Assembly (NCBI RefSeq): GCF_024746835.1
Contig: NZ_CP080531.1
Location: forward strand, 1,736,001-1,800,000
Source of the DNA: Mesorhizobium sp. AR02
GTDB lineage: Bacteria; Pseudomonadota; Alphaproteobacteria; Rhizobiales; Rhizobiaceae
Direction: 5' to 3'
DNA: 64,000 nt
Shown piece by piece: positions 36,057 through 44,316 of this stretch. The position numbers and the translations under genes are program-made. Below the pieces are notes generated by a model. That model was given only the letters and a program-made list of their open reading frames with translations, was not told the origin of the DNA and ran no database searches. Position 1 is the first letter of the stretch; each line of letters opens with the position of its first letter.

Positions 36057-36826
36057 CGGCCGCAACAGCGATCTCCGGCAAGCATGCGCTGGTTACCGGC
36101 GGCGGTTCCGGTGTCGGCAGGGCCATCGCGCTGGCGCTGGCTGGCGCCGGCATAAAGGTCACCATTTGCGGCCGGCGCGATGCCGAGCTCGCCAAGGTGG
36201 CCGGCGAAAGCGAAGGCATTTTCGGCATCGTCGCCGATGTCACCAATGAGGCGGCGATGGCGTCGCTCTACGAGACGGCGGAAGCCGCGCGCGGGCCGTT
36301 CGACATCGTCGTCGCCAATGCCGGCATGGCCGGCAGCACGCCGGCGCACAAGACCACGCTCGCCGACTGGCAAAAGACGCTCGACGTCAATTTGACCGGC
36401 GCCTTCCTGACGGTGAAGCCGGCGCTGGCCGGCATGGCCGCGCGGAAATCGGGGCGGATCGTGTTCGTCGCATCAACCGCGGGGTTGAAAGGCTACGCCT
36501 ATGTCGCGCCTTATGTGGCAGCCAAGCATGGCGTCGTCGGACTGATGCGGGCGCTGGCGGCCGAGGCAGCAAAATCGGGCGTCACCGTCAACGCGGTGTG
36601 CCCGGGGTTTGTGGAAACCGACATGCTGGAGGAGTCCATCCAGCGCATCGTCGAAAAGACCGGCCGCTCGGCCGGCGAGGCGCGGGCGAGCCTTGCCTCG
36701 ACCAACCCGCAAGGCCGCTTCATCCAGCCGCAGGAAGTTGCCGCCGCCGTGCTGTGGCTATGCGGCGATGCGGCGGCATCGATCACCGGACAAGCAATTT
36801 CCATTTCAGGAGGCGAAACATGGTAG
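36053..36826 (+). CDS. Short-chain dehydrogenase/reductase
   Basis: A 257-residue SDR: cofactor motif [19 protein letters not shown] at residues 15-33, NAGMAG-type NAG motif, and catalytic Ser in [10 protein letters not shown] plus YVAAKHG (Tyr and Lys near 154 and 158). The R-R pair after the second strand (CGRRDAEL) is compatible with NADP or NAD. It overlaps the stop of the monooxygenase fusion by 4 nt, so it probably acts on the same pathway as a 3-hydroxyacyl-CoA or alicyclic alcohol dehydrogenase. Its stop overlaps the MarR start by 7 nt. Confidence 0.88.
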   Translation: MTAATAISGKHALVTGGGSGVGRAIALALAGAGIKVTICGRRDAELAKVAGESEGIFGIVADVTNEAAMASLYETAEAARGPFDIVVANAGMAGSTPAHKTTLADWQKTLDVNLTGAFLTVKPALAGMAARKSGRIVFVASTAGLKGYAYVAPYVAAKHGVVGLMRALAAEAAKSGVTVNAVCPGFVETDMLEESIQRIVEKTGRSAGEARASLASTNPQGRFIQPQEVAAAVLWLCGDAAASITGQAISISGGETW

Positions 36827-37290
36827 CCGGCCCCCTGCCCGCACCCTCGGGACCCGGCAAGGACCGGCTGCGCCTGTGGATCAGATTGCTGCGTGCCTCG
36901 CGCACGATCGAGGCTGAACTGCGCGAGCGCCTGAAGAAGGAATTCGATACGACGCTGCCGCGCTTCGACGTGATGGCAGCACTCTACCGCGTGCCGGAAG
37001 GCATGCTGATGAGTGATCTGTCGCGCTTCCTGCTGGTGTCCAACGGCAATGTCACCGGCATTGTCGACCGGCTCGTGTCGGAGGGACTGGTCGCTCGCGC
37101 CCGCCGCAATGGCGACCGCCGTACCTCGATGGTGCGGCTGACGGATGAAGGCTCGAAGTCCTTTGCCACCATTGCCGCGGCGCATGAGGGCTGGATCGGT
37201 GAATTGCTGGGCAAGGTGAGCGAGGAGGATGCCCGCCGGCTGACCGGCATGCTGACCTCGTTCCGCAGCAACTGGGAGGGACGCGAATGA
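36820..37290 (+). CDS. MarR-family regulator inside the aryl-CoA operon
   Basis: A 156-residue winged-helix protein: [40 protein letters not shown] (recognition helix) and [19 protein letters not shown] (wing). AGGAGG precedes the ATG, and both flanking genes overlap it, so it is made with the enzymes. MarR repressors in aromatic CoA operons typically sense the aryl-CoA thioester. It is the favoured binder of the palindrome YTTYAAGCWTRAAR seen upstream of this operon and three other promoters. Confidence 0.9.
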   Translation: MVAGPLPAPSGPGKDRLRLWIRLLRASRTIEAELRERLKKEFDTTLPRFDVMAALYRVPEGMLMSDLSRFLLVSNGNVTGIVDRLVSEGLVARARRNGDRRTSMVRLTDEGSKSFATIAAAHEGWIGELLGKVSEEDARRLTGMLTSFRSNWEGRE

Positions 37291-38099
37291 CTGGGATGGC
37301 CGAGCTCAAGCCGAAGCATTTCCTGTGGGAGGTCGAGGGCAGGATCGCCAAGGTCCGGCTCGATCGGCCGGAGCGCAAGAACCCGCTGACCTTCGACAGC
37401 TATGCGGAACTCCGCGACACGTTCCGCGACCTTGTCTATGCCGACGATGTCGATGCCGTGGTGTTCCTCTCCAATGGCGGCAATTTCTGTTCCGGCGGCG
37501 ATGTCCACGACATCATCGGCCCGCTGGTCAAGATGGACATGAAGCAGCTCTTGGCTTTCACCCGCATGACCGGCGATTTCGTCAAGGCGATGCTGAATTG
37601 CGGCAAGCCGATCATTGCGGCGGTCGATGGCGTGGCGGTCGGCGCCGGCGCCATCATCGCCATGAGCTCCGACATCCGCATCGCCACGCCGGAAGCCAAG
37701 ACCGCCTTCCTGTTCACCCGCGTTGGTCTTGCAGGCTGCGACATGGGCGCCTGCGCGATACTGCCGCGCATCATCGGCCAGGGCCGCACCGCCGAACTGC
37801 TCTACACCGGCCGCACGATGACGGCGGCGGAAGGCGAGCGCTGGGGGTTCTACAACAGGCTGGTCGATGCGGCAGCGCTCGAGGCCGACGCGCTCGACAT
37901 GGCGGCGCGCATCGTCTCCGGCCCGACCTTCGCGCACGGCATCACCAAGACACAGCTCAACCAGGAATGGTCGATGGGCCTCGACCAGGCGATCGAGGCG
38001 GAAGCGCAGGCGCAGGCGATCTGCATGCAGACACGCGACTTCGAGCGCGCCTACAAGGCGTTCGTGGCCAAGGAAAAGCCGGTGTTCGAGGGGGATTGA
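37287..38099 (+). CDS. Enoyl-CoA hydratase/isomerase family protein
   Basis: A 270-residue crotonase: the first oxyanion-hole loop is [13 protein letters not shown] near residues 65-77, the second [20 protein letters not shown] near 112-131, and the active-site region [20 protein letters not shown]. It starts with an ATGA overlap after MarR. In the 2-aminobenzoyl-CoA route a crotonase would hydrate or cleave the alicyclic CoA intermediate in a beta-oxidation-like step. A palindromic repeat separates it from the acyl-CoA dehydrogenase gene. Confidence 0.88.
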   Translation: MTGMAELKPKHFLWEVEGRIAKVRLDRPERKNPLTFDSYAELRDTFRDLVYADDVDAVVFLSNGGNFCSGGDVHDIIGPLVKMDMKQLLAFTRMTGDFVKAMLNCGKPIIAAVDGVAVGAGAIIAMSSDIRIATPEAKTAFLFTRVGLAGCDMGACAILPRIIGQGRTAELLYTGRTMTAAEGERWGFYNRLVDAAALEADALDMAARIVSGPTFAHGITKTQLNQEWSMGLDQAIEAEAQAQAICMQTRDFERAYKAFVAKEKPVFEGD

Positions 38100-38134
38100 G
38101 GATGGGCGCTTTACTGGAAATGTTGGCGGGACAG

Positions 38135-38292
38135 CACCCCCCTCTGTCCTGCCGGACATCTCCCCCTCAAGGGGGGAGATTGGCAGTTTGGGCGCCGGCT
38201 CCCACCTTGCGGCGCTGGCGATTGGCGAAAGCAGCAACAACAGCCGATCTCCCCCCTAGAGGGGGAGATGTCCGGCAGGACAGAGGGGGGCG
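38135..38292. repeat. Long inverted-repeat intergenic element
   Basis: Two 50-bp arms (38135-38184 and 38243-38292) are inverted copies with only three mismatches by eye; each arm itself contains a CCCCCTnnnGGGGG mini-palindrome. The 58-bp centre is unrelated. It fills the gap between the enoyl-CoA hydratase and acyl-CoA dehydrogenase genes and ends 38 bp before the latter's ATG. Confidence 0.8.
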
Positions 38293-38330
38293 CCGTAGAG
38301 CGCGACGCGCGAAGCGCTGCGGAGGCATCC

Positions 38331-39479
38331 ATGCCTGACCGTTCCTTCCTCAACTGGCCGTTCTTCGAAGACCGGCATCGCGAACTGGCCGAGCGCCTGG
38401 AAGCATGGTGCGCGAAAAACCTCCCCGTCGACCACCATGACGTCGATGCGGCCTGCCGCGAACTGGTGCAAAAACTCGGTAGGGATGGCTGGCTGAGACC
38501 GACAGCACTCGACACCGACAATCCTGGCCCTCTCGATGTCCGCACTCTGTGCATCACGCGCGAGACGCTGGCGCGCCATGATGGGCTCGCCGACTTCGCC
38601 TTCGCCATGCAGGGGCTGGGCACCGGCGCGCTCAGCCTGTTCGGCACGCCGGAGCAGCAGCAGTGGCTGGCGAAGACGCGCGCCGGCAAGGCGATCTCGG
38701 CCTTCGCTTTGTCGGAGCCGCGCTCGGGATCGGATGTCGCCAACACCGAGATGACGGCGACCCGCGACGGCGACGCTTATGTTCTCGCTGGCGAAAAGAC
38801 CTGGATTTCCAATGGCGGCATCGCCGATCTCTACATCGTCTTTGCCCGCACCGGCGAGGCGCCGGGCGCCAAGGGGCTTTCCGCCTTTATCGTGCCGGGT
38901 GACGCCATGGGCCTTGGCATAGCCGAGCGTCTGGAAGTGATCGCGCCGCATCCGCTGGCGCGGCTTTCCTTCGACCAGGTCCGCCTGCCTGCCGCCGCAC
39001 TGATCGGCAAGCCCGGCGACGGTTTTCGTATCGCCATGTCGGTGCTCGACGTGTTCCGCTCGACCGTTGGTGCGGCAGCCCTTGGCTTTGCCCGCCGCGC
39101 GCTCGATGAAAGCATCAGCAGAGTGGCCGAGCGCAAGCTGTTCGGCGCGCCGATGGCCGAATTGCAGATGGTGCAGGGTCATATCGCCGACATGGCGCTC
39201 GACGTCGACGCGGCAGCCCTTCTGGTCTACCGCGCCGCCTGGACCAAGGATATGGGCGCCGCACGCGTCACCCGCGAGGCGGCGATGGCCAAGCTGTTCG
39301 CCACCGACAAGGCGCAAGAGGTGATCGATAAGGCGGTGCAGTTGCATGGCGGCGACGGCGTCCGCAAAGGCCATATCGTCGAGAGCCTGTATCGCGAAAT
39401 CCGCGCGCTGCGCATCTACGAGGGTGCGTCCGACGTGCAGAAGGTGGTCATCGCCAGGCAAGTGATGGGCGCGGCCTGA
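38331..39479 (+). CDS. Acyl-CoA dehydrogenase
   Basis: A 382-residue flavoenzyme with the three acyl-CoA dehydrogenase domains: N-terminal helical part, the middle segment [20 protein letters not shown] and [20 protein letters not shown], and the C-terminal helices with [20 protein letters not shown]. The catalytic base is probably the Glu in [12 protein letters not shown] near 363. GGAGG stands before the ATG at 38331. It continues the aryl-CoA operon after the repeat element and would oxidise a saturated cyclic or ring-opened CoA ester. Confidence 0.88.
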   Translation: MPDRSFLNWPFFEDRHRELAERLEAWCAKNLPVDHHDVDAACRELVQKLGRDGWLRPTALDTDNPGPLDVRTLCITRETLARHDGLADFAFAMQGLGTGALSLFGTPEQQQWLAKTRAGKAISAFALSEPRSGSDVANTEMTATRDGDAYVLAGEKTWISNGGIADLYIVFARTGEAPGAKGLSAFIVPGDAMGLGIAERLEVIAPHPLARLSFDQVRLPAAALIGKPGDGFRIAMSVLDVFRSTVGAAALGFARRALDESISRVAERKLFGAPMAELQMVQGHIADMALDVDAAALLVYRAAWTKDMGAARVTREAAMAKLFATDKAQEVIDKAVQLHGGDGVRKGHIVESLYREIRALRIYEGASDVQKVVIARQVMGAA

Positions 39480-39544
39480 CGGCGAGAAATTGACGGGCAT
39501 TCGATTTTGAGACTTTGGTTTTTAGAAATACCGGGAGGCTAGAA

Positions 39545-39940
39545 ATGCACGAGATTCTTCAGCCGGAAGGCTGGGCCAGGCCGGTCGGCTACGCCAATGG
39601 CGTCGCAGCGCGTGGGCGGCTCATCTTCGTCGGCGGACAGGTCGGCTGGAACGGGCAGTGCCAGTTCGAGACAGACGACTTCGTCGGTCAGGTCCGGCAA
39701 ACGCTCGAGAACATCGTGGCGGTGCTGGCCGAGGCCGGCGCCACGCCGCAGCACATCACCTCGATGACCTGGTATTTCGCCGACAAGGCCGAATATCTGG
39801 CCAACCTCAGGGGGATCGGCGAAGCCTATCGCGAAGTGATCGGCCGGCATTTCCCGGCGATGGCCGCCATGCAGGTGGTAGCGCTGGTCGAGGACCGCGC
39901 CAAGGTGGAGATCCAGGCCACCGCCGTCATTCCGGAATGA
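39545..39940 (+). CDS. Rid-family protein lacking the RidA arginine
   Basis: A 131-residue YjgF/YER057c/UK114 protein: GRLIFVGGQVGWNGQCQF, VRQTLENIVAVLAEAGATPQ and the C-terminal VEIQATAVIPE. In E. coli RidA the imine-hydrolysing Arg105 lies in VEVARLPKD; here the corresponding stretch reads VVALVEDRA, with Ala in place of Arg by eye. It is therefore more like the Rid4-7 groups, whose activity is uncertain. GGGAGG precedes the ATG. Its place after the acyl-CoA dehydrogenase mirrors known 2-aminobenzoate clusters, where an enamine or imine must be handled. Confidence 0.85.
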   Translation: MHEILQPEGWARPVGYANGVAARGRLIFVGGQVGWNGQCQFETDDFVGQVRQTLENIVAVLAEAGATPQHITSMTWYFADKAEYLANLRGIGEAYREVIGRHFPAMAAMQVVALVEDRAKVEIQATAVIPE

Positions 39941-39950
39941 ACGCCCACCG

Positions 39951-40137
39951 CTTCGTCATCCACGGGCGGAGCAAGGAGCGAAGCGACGCGGCGCAGACCC
40001 GAGGATCCATGCCGGGACTCTTATGCGCCGCAACGGTGCAGAATTCTGCTCCGCTGTACCCTCGATCAAGGTCACGGAATGGATCCCAGGGTCTCCGCGA
40101 CGCCGCTGCGCGGCTGCTTCGCCCTAGGATGACGAAG
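39951..40137. repeat. Inverted-repeat intergenic element
   Basis: An imperfect palindrome of 187 bp. The outer arms begin CTTCGTCATCC and end AGGATGACGAAG, and inner GGATCC-containing segments (at 40001 and 40081) mirror each other. It lies between convergent Rid and flavin-monooxygenase genes and has the look of a dispersed rhizobial intergenic repeat. No gene was found in it. Confidence 0.7.
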
Positions 40138-40223
40138 GTGGGAGGGCTTCGGCTAATTCCGAATGCGCCGCCAAATATCCTTCGAAACCGACGATGAATC
40201 CTGGCTACCAACAGGCAGCCTGA

Positions 40224-41330
40224 TCACTTCCCCGAGCAACGCGACCCGCGAAGTCCCGCTTTCCTCAAAATCGGCAGCACGTGGTCGCAGAAATAGGGCA
40301 ACTCCCTGGTGTAGTTGACGAAGGAGAGCGCAATGCCCTGGTAGCCATGTCCGGCAATGGCGGCCATATCGGCGGCGATGGTTTCCGGTGTACCGATCAG
40401 CGGATAGGTGCCGGCGCCGCCGGCGAAGCGCTGGCGATAGCGGTCATAGGCGTGCGGGTCGTGCGACTGCGAGAATTCCTTCTTGCCGGCCATGTGGGCG
40501 TCGACCGCATCATGGTCAGCCATCGTGACCGCATAGCGCGTGTAGTAAGCCTGCGCCTCTTCCATCGTCGGGCGGCAGACGACATGCGCCACGGTGTAGA
40601 CGCCGACATCCCGGCCGACCTTGTCGGCGCGCTCTTGTATATCGGCGACATGCTTGCCGGCATCGCTCATCTCGGAAAAGGTCGTGAACAGATAATCGCA
40701 GCGGGCGGCGGCGAAATCGCGACCCGGGCCGCCGAATGCGGCGTTCATGGTCACCGGACGCGGAACCTGCAGGCTGGCCGGCCGGCTGACGGCTTCCTTG
40801 AGGCGATAGTAGGCGCCTTCATAGTCGAGAGGTTCGGCCGACGCATAAAGCTTTTCGAGGATCTCGATCCACTCGGCTGCCTGGTCATAGCCCTTCTCGA
40901 CCAGCGGCGTGCCGAACATGCCGAATTCCTTCGGGTTCCAGCCGCAGACGATGTTGAGGCCGGCGCGGCCCTGGCTGATGTGGTCGACCGTCGCCAGCGC
41001 CTTTGCGGCATAGAGCGGATGCACCAGCGGGACGTGCACGGTCATGAACAGGCCGATCTGTTCGGTGGCAACCGCTAGAGCCGCTGCCCAGGTGAAGGTT
41101 TCGAACGACCATTCGCGCACCTTGTTGCGGCCGCCAAAGCCGCGCCAGCGCGCAATCGGCAGCATGAACTCCAGGCCGGCGCGGTCGGCGATTTGCGCCG
41201 CCATCAGATTGTCCTGCCAGCTTGCCGTCCAGCGCTCCGGAACATCGGTGATGGCAAGCCCGCCATCGGCGTTGGTCGAAAAGACGCCGAGCTTCAGTTT
41301 ATTGGAGCCGTGCAAAGGATGTGGTTTCAT
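40224..41330 (-). CDS. RutA-like LLM-class flavin-dependent monooxygenase
   Basis: A 368-residue bacterial luciferase-type protein. RGFGGRNKVREWSFETFTW, HISQGRAGLNIVCGWNPKEF and the later AFGGPGRDFAA match the RutA/HmoA branch, which uses FMNH2 and O2 to cleave amides or heterocyclic rings. Homology by eye to the E. coli RutA motif RGFGGKTEF supports the branch, but the lack of other rut genes argues against uracil use. It is divergent from the HpaI-type aldolase, with operator site C between them, suggesting joint use on a ring compound. Confidence 0.85.
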   Translation of the reverse strand: MKPHPLHGSNKLKLGVFSTNADGGLAITDVPERWTASWQDNLMAAQIADRAGLEFMLPIARWRGFGGRNKVREWSFETFTWAAALAVATEQIGLFMTVHVPLVHPLYAAKALATVDHISQGRAGLNIVCGWNPKEFGMFGTPLVEKGYDQAAEWIEILEKLYASAEPLDYEGAYYRLKEAVSRPASLQVPRPVTMNAAFGGPGRDFAAARCDYLFTTFSEMSDAGKHVADIQERADKVGRDVGVYTVAHVVCRPTMEEAQAYYTRYAVTMADHDAVDAHMAGKKEFSQSHDPHAYDRYRQRFAGGAGTYPLIGTPETIAADMAAIAGHGYQGIALSFVNYTRELPYFCDHVLPILRKAGLRGSRCSGK

Positions 41331-41390
41331 CGTGTCTCAAGCTCGCGGCGGATGATCACACGCTACGGCTCCGCGAAAATATTTCAAGCA

Positions 41391-41406
41391 TGAAATAGCT
41401 TCGCCT
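41391..41406. promoter_or_regulatory. Shared palindrome, site C
   Basis: A perfect 16-bp palindrome except its central pair (ATTTCAAGCATGAAAT), fitting YTTYAAGCWTRAAR at 41392-41405. It lies 61 bp from the flavin-monooxygenase ATG on the minus strand and 49 bp from the aldolase ATG on the plus strand, so one bound repressor could control both directions. Confidence 0.65.
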
Positions 41407-41454
41407 TGCGATGGTTTGCCGATATGAATTCGGCGGAATGAGAAAGGGATCGGC

Positions 41455-42216
41455 ATGAGTGAGTTTCGTCAGAAATGCATCGGCAAGACGAACCTCGTCG
41501 GTTCCTTCGCCGCCATTCCGCATCCCGTCGCGGTCGAAGTGATGGCGCAGGCCGGCCTCGATTTCCTCTGCATCGACTGGGAACATGCCCAGATCTCGCG
41601 CGACATAATCGAGACCATGGTGCGGGCGGCCGACGTCCATCGCGTGCCGGCGATGGTGCGCGTTCCCGGCCATGCGCCGGAAGCGATCCAGGCGGCTTTG
41701 GACAGCGGCGCGCAAGGCGTGCTGGTGCCGCGCGTCTCGACCGCCGCACAGGCGGCGATGGCGGTCAAAGCCTCGCGCTACCCGCCACAGGGCGAGCGCG
41801 GCGTCGGACCCGGCCGGGCCGCCGGCTACGGCTATCGCATTCCCGAATATCTTGCCGGCGCCAACGACAGAACCGTCGTCGCGGTCCAGGTCGAGACATC
41901 GGAGGGGCTCGCCAACATCGACGCGATCGCGGCGGTCGACGGCGTCGACGTGATCTTCGTCGGCCCCGGCGACCTTTCGGTGTCGATCGATGCGATCGGA
42001 CCGCAAGGCGCCGACAAGCTCAATGCGGCGATCGCGACAATCATCGGCGCAACGATCGCACATGGAAAAACTGCAGGCATATTTTGCGCCAGCCCACAGA
42101 CCATCAGCCGCTGGGCAGCCATCGGCGCGAGTTTCTTCGTGCTGGCCAGCGACACGATGTTTCTTGGCGCCGGCGCCGCGGCCAACTGCGCCGCCGCACG
42201 CGACGAATTGGCATGA
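41455..42216 (+). CDS. HpcH/HpaI-family class II aldolase
   Basis: A 253-residue metal-dependent aldolase: IPHPVAVEVMAQAGLDFLCI and DWEHAQIS at the N-terminus, VAVQVETSEGLANIDAIAAV with the metal-binding Glu, and FVGPGDLSVSID with the Asp. The family cleaves or forms 4-hydroxy-2-oxo acids with pyruvate release. The substrate is not deducible; the partner flavin monooxygenase and shared operator suggest a ring-opening product. There is no terminator before the next operator (site D) at 42274. Confidence 0.86.
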   Translation: MSEFRQKCIGKTNLVGSFAAIPHPVAVEVMAQAGLDFLCIDWEHAQISRDIIETMVRAADVHRVPAMVRVPGHAPEAIQAALDSGAQGVLVPRVSTAAQAAMAVKASRYPPQGERGVGPGRAAGYGYRIPEYLAGANDRTVVAVQVETSEGLANIDAIAAVDGVDVIFVGPGDLSVSIDAIGPQGADKLNAAIATIIGATIAHGKTAGIFCASPQTISRWAAIGASFFVLASDTMFLGAGAAANCAAARDELA

Positions 42217-42273
42217 GACGGGCGCAGCGGGGCAAAAAGGGGCGTATCGCCGGAGCAACAGGTCGGCCAAGCT

Positions 42274-42287
42274 TTTTAAGCTTAAAA
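42274..42287. promoter_or_regulatory. Shared palindrome, site D
   Basis: TTTTAAGCTTAAAA, a perfect 14-bp palindrome and the best match to YTTYAAGCWTRAAR. It lies 58 bp after the aldolase stop and about 340 bp before the amino-acid binding-protein ATG, so it would control the ABC transporter and PLP-enzyme genes through a long leader. Confidence 0.6.
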
Positions 42288-42626
42288 CTTTCGCCTTGAA
42301 AAGCGGCCCACTTTGGATAAGCATTCAAAATCGATGGCGACTGCCGTGCCGGAAGGGGTTGCCGGCCAGTCCATCGTTGTGCTTCGGGTGGGAGGGGTTC
42401 AGTCCTTGTCGTTCATGCTGCCCCAGTCGTCATCCAGCGCGCGCTATGCTTTCGATGGCGTGCGCGCCCAGATCCGCGACCTGCATACAGAGACCACCGC
42501 CAGCCCCGCGCGCGCATGGTCGCCGCCATGAATTGACGCCCCGCTGGGAGGTGGGACGGCAAGAAACCGTGCGGGGTCAGCCCCGCCCGATCAACAACCA
42601 GAGGGAATACCCCAGAGGGAACTCCA
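42288..42626 (+). other. Long leader with hairpins before the amino-acid ABC genes
   Basis: No supported gene. A 65- to 72-codon ORF (42313 or 42334 to 42531) has no ribosome-binding site and no recognisable domain. Two neighbouring stem-loops occur near the 3' end: ACGG/CCGT arms at 42556-42570 and a 6-bp stem GCGGGG/CCCCGC at 42571-42586, followed by the AGAGGGAACTCC ribosome-binding site. The arrangement could be a regulatory leader, but it matches no riboswitch I know. Confidence 0.35.
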
Positions 42627-43424
42627 ATGAAGCTCAACCGTCGCAATCTCATCCTGTTTGCCGCTGCCATCGGCATCGCCGCCGGCCCTGCCACGGCTCA
42701 CGCCGCTGATGTGCTCAATGTCGGCGCCTATCCGACCAATCCGCCCTTCGAATACAAGAACGAGAGCGGCACTTTCGAAGGCTTTGAAGTCGACATCGTC
42801 AATGAGGCGGCCAAGCGCATCGGCATGACCACCGATATCGCCGATCTCGGCTTCCAGGCGCTGTTTGCCGCCACGACATCGAAGCGCATCGACGTCGCCA
42901 TATCCTCGATCACCATCACGGCGGAGCGGCTGAAGTCGCAGTCCTTCACGCAGCCCTATTACGATTCCGATATGGGCATCGCGACGAAGACCGACAGCGC
43001 TGTTAACACCGAGGCCGATCTCAAGGGCAAGATCGTCGGCGTGCTCTCCGGCTCGACCGGTGAGACCTGGGTCAAGGCACATCAGGAAGCCGATGGCTTC
43101 AGCGACGTCAAGGGCTATGACACGCAGCAGAACCTTTTGCTCGACCTCAGCGCCGGCCGCGTCGATGCCGCCGTCAGCGACATTCCGGGCATGGAATACT
43201 CCTTCACCAAGATGAAGGATCTGAAGGTCAAGCAGCGCATCAAGACCGGCGAACAGTACGGCCTGATGATGACCAAGGACCACCCGCTGCTTGGCAAGCT
43301 CAACGACGCGCTGACCGCGATGAAGAAGGACGGCACGCTGGCCGCGATCCACAAGAAGTGGTTCGGCAGCGACGCGCCGGCCGATTCCTCGACGGTGAAG
43401 GAAATGCCGCTGCCGAAGGCCTGA
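42627..43424 (+). CDS. Amino-acid ABC transporter binding protein (SBP_bac_3)
   Basis: A 265-residue periplasmic protein. The signal peptide is LILFAAAIGIAAGPATAHAA. The domain shows VLNVGAYPTNPPFEYKNESG, FEGFEVDIVNEAAKRIGM and the hinge region VGVLSGSTGETWVKAHQ of the polar-amino-acid family. AGAGGGA precedes the ATG. A 12-bp hairpin follows the stop. Substrate not identifiable; the neighbouring PLP enzyme suggests an amino acid or amine. Confidence 0.86.
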   Translation: MKLNRRNLILFAAAIGIAAGPATAHAADVLNVGAYPTNPPFEYKNESGTFEGFEVDIVNEAAKRIGMTTDIADLGFQALFAATTSKRIDVAISSITITAERLKSQSFTQPYYDSDMGIATKTDSAVNTEADLKGKIVGVLSGSTGETWVKAHQEADGFSDVKGYDTQQNLLLDLSAGRVDAAVSDIPGMEYSFTKMKDLKVKQRIKTGEQYGLMMTKDHPLLGKLNDALTAMKKDGTLAAIHKKWFGSDAPADSSTVKEMPLPKA

Positions 43425-43439
43425 GTGGCAATGCACTGA

Positions 43440-43471
43440 AATCGTGCCGGCTTTTCCAGGCCGGCACGATT
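43440..43471 (+). terminator. Hairpin between binding protein and permease
   Basis: A perfect 12-bp stem (43440-43451 with 43460-43471) with an 8-nt loop, 16 nt after the binding-protein stop. It lacks a long U-run and resembles the hairpins after the other two binding-protein genes. Confidence 0.55.
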
Positions 43472-43593
43472 CATTTCACGCTCTAGCGCCTGCTTGCCGC
43501 ACAGACCGCCTCACCGTAGGCGACGTCGTTTGGTTTTAACTGGAGCACCCTTTGCTCTGGCGTCGCGGGACATAACAGTTCGGGAACGCTCCC

Positions 43594-44268
43594 ATGTCGC
43601 TGATCGACACCTTCTTCAATCCCGATGTCATCATGTCGAGCCTGCCGGCGCTGCTGCGCGGCTTCCTGAACACGCTGCTGCTCGGCATACTGAGCATCGG
43701 CATCGGTATCCCCATCGGCCTGGTAATCAGCCTGCTGCGGCTCTATGCGCCGAAGCCGGTACGCTGGCTCGCTGTCGGCTACACCGACATCTTCCGCGCG
43801 CTGCCGGTGCTGGTCGTGCTGATCCTGATCTATTACGCGCTGCCCTTCCTCGGCATCCGCCTGTCCTCCTGGGCCTCCGCCGTGACGGCGTTTGCCTTCA
43901 TCATGTCGGCCTATTCGGCCGAAGTGTTCCGCTCCGGCATAGAGAGCATTCCGAAAGGCCAGTTCGAGGCGTCGCAGGCGCTTGGCCTGCCGTTCCTTTT
44001 GACCTTGCGCAAGGTGGTGCTGCCGCAGGCGATCCGCGTGGTCATCCCGCCGATGACCAGCAACTGCGTGTCGATGTTCAAGGACACCTCGCTCGCCTCG
44101 ACCGTGGCGCTGCCGGAACTGTTGAAGGAAGCGACCAATGCGCAGTCACTCTACGCCAACCCCTCGCCGCTGATCGGCGCAGCACTGGTCTATCTCATCT
44201 TCCTCTGGCCGATGGTCCGCCTCGTCAGCCTGCTCGAAGACCGCTTCAAGACCGAGAAGACGCGCTGA
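43594..44268 (+). CDS. Amino-acid ABC transporter permease
   Basis: A 224-residue inner-membrane protein of the HisM/GlnP type: LLRGFLNTLLLGILSIGIGI at the N-terminus, VGYTDIFRALPVLVVLILIY, and the EAA loop GQFEASQALGLPFLLTLRKV plus VLPQAIRV. About five spans. No ATP-binding gene follows; the next gene is a PLP enzyme. The ATPase must come from elsewhere in the genome or be shared. Confidence 0.87.
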   Translation: MSLIDTFFNPDVIMSSLPALLRGFLNTLLLGILSIGIGIPIGLVISLLRLYAPKPVRWLAVGYTDIFRALPVLVVLILIYYALPFLGIRLSSWASAVTAFAFIMSAYSAEVFRSGIESIPKGQFEASQALGLPFLLTLRKVVLPQAIRVVIPPMTSNCVSMFKDTSLASTVALPELLKEATNAQSLYANPSPLIGAALVYLIFLWPMVRLVSLLEDRFKTEKTR

Positions 44269-44316
44269 CCGCGCCAACCAATCCACTCGCCCAAGTCCTT
44301 TGTAGGAGCCTACCCC

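Noticed and set aside
42313..42531. 72-codon ORF between operator D and the binding-protein gene
   Set aside because: TTG start (or ATG 42334) with no ribosome-binding site and no recognisable domain; described as leader sequence instead.
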